Of a stretch of 64,000 nt of DNA, positions 61,678-64,000 are shown in pieces. The notes under the pieces were generated by a model. That model made no database searches, was not told the DNA's origin, and worked only from the letters and a program-made list of their open reading frames with translations. Within the stretch, counting starts at the first letter, position 1, and every line of letters starts with the position of its first letter. Source of the DNA: Novipirellula caenicola (GTDB taxonomy: Bacteria > Planctomycetota > Planctomycetia > Pirellulales > Pirellulaceae); NCBI RefSeq assembly GCF_039545035.1, contig NZ_BAABRO010000016.1, positions 91,765-155,764 of the forward strand. Reading direction: 5' to 3'. The position numbers and the translations under genes were made by a program.

Positions 61678-63139
61678 GAAGCTGGGTGAATTCCCGGCGA
61701 TACTCCGCCTCGGATCCTGGAAACAAATCCGCGTATCGGTCGCTGGATGAGACGCCGTGCTGGAAACGTCGTTTGGGAAAGACTGGCATTTCCAATCCCG
61801 TCACCGCCTTGATGCCGCGGCTGACGATTTCGCCTTTAAGTGCATACAGTTTTTCGTGATCCCAATTCGTCAGCTCGATGAATGGAATCCCTTCGGCAAC
61901 ATCGATCACGCTGGGCAGTGCATAAGGGCTGAATCCTTGGAAACCAAGTTTTCTCGCCGGAGCCCACGAGCGAACATGGCCACGGCTTTGGCCGCCTGAG
62001 TAGGTTTGCGAATGTTTGACCGCATCGACTCCCCATCCTTCTTGGTAGAGCATCAAGTTGTTCAGCACACTGACGATTGTCAGTTCGGGATTCTCTTCAA
62101 TTGGGTAGTCTTTCAAGTTTTCATCGCCGCCGTCGCCATCGACGAGGTACCGCCAATCGGGATAGCGTGCGCGAATACCTTGGCAAAGTGCTAATCCAAC
62201 GGTGGCCGCTTGGACGTCGAGCGGTTTGTAGTCTTCAATCGTTGCAATTGCGCTGCGGTAATCGATGGCCGAGATCGGCACGTCAATCGTTTCCAAAAAT
62301 AATTGCAAATCGAGTTGTTTTAAAAACTCAACCGCTTGCTTTGCGTCGTCTCCTTCGCCATCGACCGACAATGTGAACGCCTTTAGCCGGCTCGGCGATT
62401 CGCCGCGACGAAGAAGTCGATCGTACAGCACCAAGAATACTGACCCGCTATCGATACCGCCTGAGAACATCACCCCGATTGGTTCATTGGGGCCAATGCG
62501 ATCGAGCCATTGGTCGCATGACTTGGCAAGTTGACCGATGTAAGCCTTGCCGATTTGGTCCAGGTCGGCTGGCAAACGATTTCGCTCAGGCGTCAAAAAA
62601 CGATGATGAGCAGGGCTGGGATCGGGGCATCCAATCAATCGCAATTCGAGCACATGATGTGCGGGCACCATGCGAGTGTACGAAGGGTGGAATTGATCTG
62701 CTAACCCTTCGTTTTGCAGAAAGGTTTGGATCTCATCAATCCGCTCGGCGACAATCAAGCACGGTCCTTCGGTCCGTTTGGCGAGAAAGAAACGCATCGG
62801 GCGTGCCAATGTGCGGGCCATTCGAATCAATTGACCGTCTTTATGCAGCAGCGCGAATTGGCCTTCGATTTGACGCACTCGATCGGGATCGCCGCTCGCT
62901 ACCGCTTCGATCGCCTCATCCGTCGTCATGTTTAGGATTTGGTTCGCCTTGGGATCGAGTAGATTCACAAGACGCTCGACATATTGATGGTTCATCCGAT
63001 GGTCCGGCAAAAAGTGGGGAAACGGCTGCTCGACCCAAAGACAGGGTGCGCCGATCGAAGCACGCGGAGCGTAGAAGAAAGGAATCGCAAGCGGTTTCGA
63101 TGATATCAGCAACCCCATCGTGTGCAATCCCGGCGTCAT
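61670..63139 (-). CDS. Asparagine-synthase-like ATP-dependent ligase with degenerate glutaminase domain
   Basis: 489 residues from ATG 63139; TTG at 63172 or ATG at 63118 are other possible starts. The C-terminal half is the PP-loop synthetase: FSGGIDSGSV (SGGIDS 226-231), LKAFTLSVDGEGDDA, VDGDGGDENL near the catalytic region. The N-terminal half looks like the glutaminase domain but lacks the Cys2 nucleophile, so it may use free ammonia or another nucleophile. Such proteins can amidate or form amides and beta-lactams in biosynthesis. First gene of a three-gene operon with radical SAM and flavin enzymes, and a small lipoprotein gene lies upstream. Confidence 0.82.
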   Translation of the reverse strand: MTPGLHTMGLLISSKPLAIPFFYAPRASIGAPCLWVEQPFPHFLPDHRMNHQYVERLVNLLDPKANQILNMTTDEAIEAVASGDPDRVRQIEGQFALLHKDGQLIRMARTLARPMRFFLAKRTEGPCLIVAERIDEIQTFLQNEGLADQFHPSYTRMVPAHHVLELRLIGCPDPSPAHHRFLTPERNRLPADLDQIGKAYIGQLAKSCDQWLDRIGPNEPIGVMFSGGIDSGSVFLVLYDRLLRRGESPSRLKAFTLSVDGEGDDAKQAVEFLKQLDLQLFLETIDVPISAIDYRSAIATIEDYKPLDVQAATVGLALCQGIRARYPDWRYLVDGDGGDENLKDYPIEENPELTIVSVLNNLMLYQEGWGVDAVKHSQTYSGGQSRGHVRSWAPARKLGFQGFSPYALPSVIDVAEGIPFIELTNWDHEKLYALKGEIVSRGIKAVTGLEMPVFPKRRFQHGVSSSDRYADLFPGSEAEYRREFTQLHA

Positions 63140-63429
63140 TTCACGGTTGTTAGCCGAATCAATCGAAGGCAATGCCCCATGGCTTGTGCCAGCGGATGCC
63201 GATTCGATTCAACCGCTTAGGCAGATTTCTTGGGGGCGGCCTCGGGCATTTCGGACGCGGTACGACCATAAACGCACCAACGCGAGTAACGTAACAACAC
63301 GCCACTCGCGTTGGTGATTTAGTACTGCTGGTTTCACCCGATCGAGTTTGCTGCGGACGAAGACCGCTGTGAGATGCGTGGTGTGTCAGCGCCTGCAATA
63401 TTGATCGAGCGACGTTGCCGTTGGTTCGA

Positions 63430-63603
63430 CTAGTAAGGAACCTCGTTTAGCTCCGCCTTTTCCTTTTCGTCGGAGATCGCCTGCATCTCTTCGGCGGTCT
63501 TGTCGGGTTCGACCATGGTCGGTGGACCGCTTGTTCCGCAACCCGCGATGAACATGGACACGCTGCAGATCATCAGTAATAAGAATGATTTCAATGGGTT
63601 CAT
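63430..63603 (-). CDS. Small lipoprotein (57 residues)
   Basis: ATG 63603 to TAG 63430. The sequence starts with two short charged residues and a hydrophobic core (KSFLLLMICSVSMFI), then the lipobox IAGC with Cys22, followed by a short acidic, Lys-rich body (EPDKTAEEMQAISDEKEKAE). The lipid-anchored Cys is clear. Same strand as the AsnB-like operon, with a 290-base gap, so co-transcription is unproven. Similar tiny planctomycete lipoproteins lack known function. Confidence 0.8.
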   Translation of the reverse strand: MNPLKSFLLLMICSVSMFIAGCGTSGPPTMVEPDKTAEEMQAISDEKEKAELNEVPY

Positions 63604-63801
63604 CGTGGTAATTCGTAGGACTTGAGTATGCTTAGGTTAAGGGACCACAAAAGGGACAGGGCCCTTCTATGTCTCTCGCCCGGGAGCTCGCTTGTCTGGG
63701 GACAGAGCCTGATCGTTGGGGGTTGACTTTTGATCAGGCCAGGCGAACGATTCATTATTGGCCCTTGGCTCGGTTCCTCCTGACTGACACGGAGGTGTGT
63801 G

Positions 63802-64000
63802 ATGGTTCGCCTTACACGCTCGGAAGTCTTCGATCCCGACGAAATTGCCATCGCTCATACCTGTAGTCGGACCGTCCGGCGATGCTTCTTGATGGGCGAT
63901 GATCCCTTTACCGGGAAAAATTTCGATCATCGCAAAACGTGGATCGAACAGCACTTGATGCACTTCGCCCAAAATTTCAGTGTCGATCTCCTTGGGTATA
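63802..64000 (+). CDS. Second copy of the RAYT-like transposase (5' part, runs off window)
   Basis: ATG 63802 with GGAGG upstream and the same GAGGTGTGTGATG context as the copy at 29415. The visible 66 codons read VRLTRSEVFDPDEIAIAHT, then RTVRRCFLMGDDPFTGKNFD and VDLLGY, nearly the same as copy one (about 80% identical by eye). The frame is open to the edge, so completeness cannot be judged. A related GGGGACAGAGC motif and GGGGGTTGACTTT lie 70-100 bases upstream, as in copy one. Confidence 0.8.
   Translation, partial: MVRLTRSEVFDPDEIAIAHTCSRTVRRCFLMGDDPFTGKNFDHRKTWIEQHLMHFAQNFSVDLLGY

Overview
The window looks like a chromosomal segment of a marine-type planctomycete of the family Pirellulaceae (Rhodopirellula/Novipirellula-like). 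The pointers are a secreted multidomain protein with an LEDRRLL motif after its basic N-terminus, a zinc-ribbon (MJ0042-like) membrane protein, a ribosomal S1 homologue with a long disordered extension, FG-GAP/ASPIC-UnbV style secreted proteins, a planctomycete-type REP-associated transposase, and long intergenic palindromes. This is inference from protein families; no rRNA or tRNA is present to confirm it.

Layout. 1-2.2 kb: 5' part of a large secreted metalloprotease/Calx-beta protein (minus, runs off the left edge). 2.9-7.2 kb: sugar-acid dehydratase, two membrane proteins, a methyltransferase. 7.3-14.5 kb: S1-like protein, a conserved small protein followed by a strong structured terminator, cysteine synthase, and the two-gene 2-oxoacid:ferredoxin oxidoreductase operon korA-korB. 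15-18.7 kb: the translation cluster rpsB-tsf-pyrH-frr (plus). 19-28 kb: membrane proteins (one looks like a dead site-2 protease), a sugar-isomerase-like protein, a secreted GH5 enzyme with a duplicated N-terminal module, and two hypothetical membrane-anchored proteins. 28-29.5 kb: a REP-associated-transposase-like gene bounded by GGGACATAGC repeats. 29.5-35.4 kb: scpB, a membrane Ser/Thr kinase with an extracytoplasmic domain, an exported amidohydrolase overlapping an RlmM-like methyltransferase. 35.5-37.2 kb: an unusual sigma-70 factor with three helix-turn-helix segments in front of the sigma core. 38-43 kb: two exported hypotheticals, then obg-coaX. 43-46.6 kb: a cluster of helical/coiled-coil proteins (one TelA-like). 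46.8-54.1 kb: exported aldose 1-epimerase, tRNA-dihydrouridine synthase, an NtrC-type regulator, carB. 54.4-59.1 kb: a large ASPIC/FG-GAP-type protein and a beta-propeller protein. 59.2-63.2 kb: a tightly overlapping three-gene operon (asparagine-synthase-like, RaSEA-like radical SAM, flavin-halogenase-like) that is the best candidate for an undescribed pathway, preceded by a 57-residue lipoprotein. The right edge holds the start of a second copy of the transposase.

Most genes are housekeeping or conserved planctomycete proteins. The most unusual content is the 59-63 kb operon, the HTH-sigma fusion, the degenerate S2P-like protein, the paired transposase loci with their repeats, and several long perfect inverted repeats between genes.
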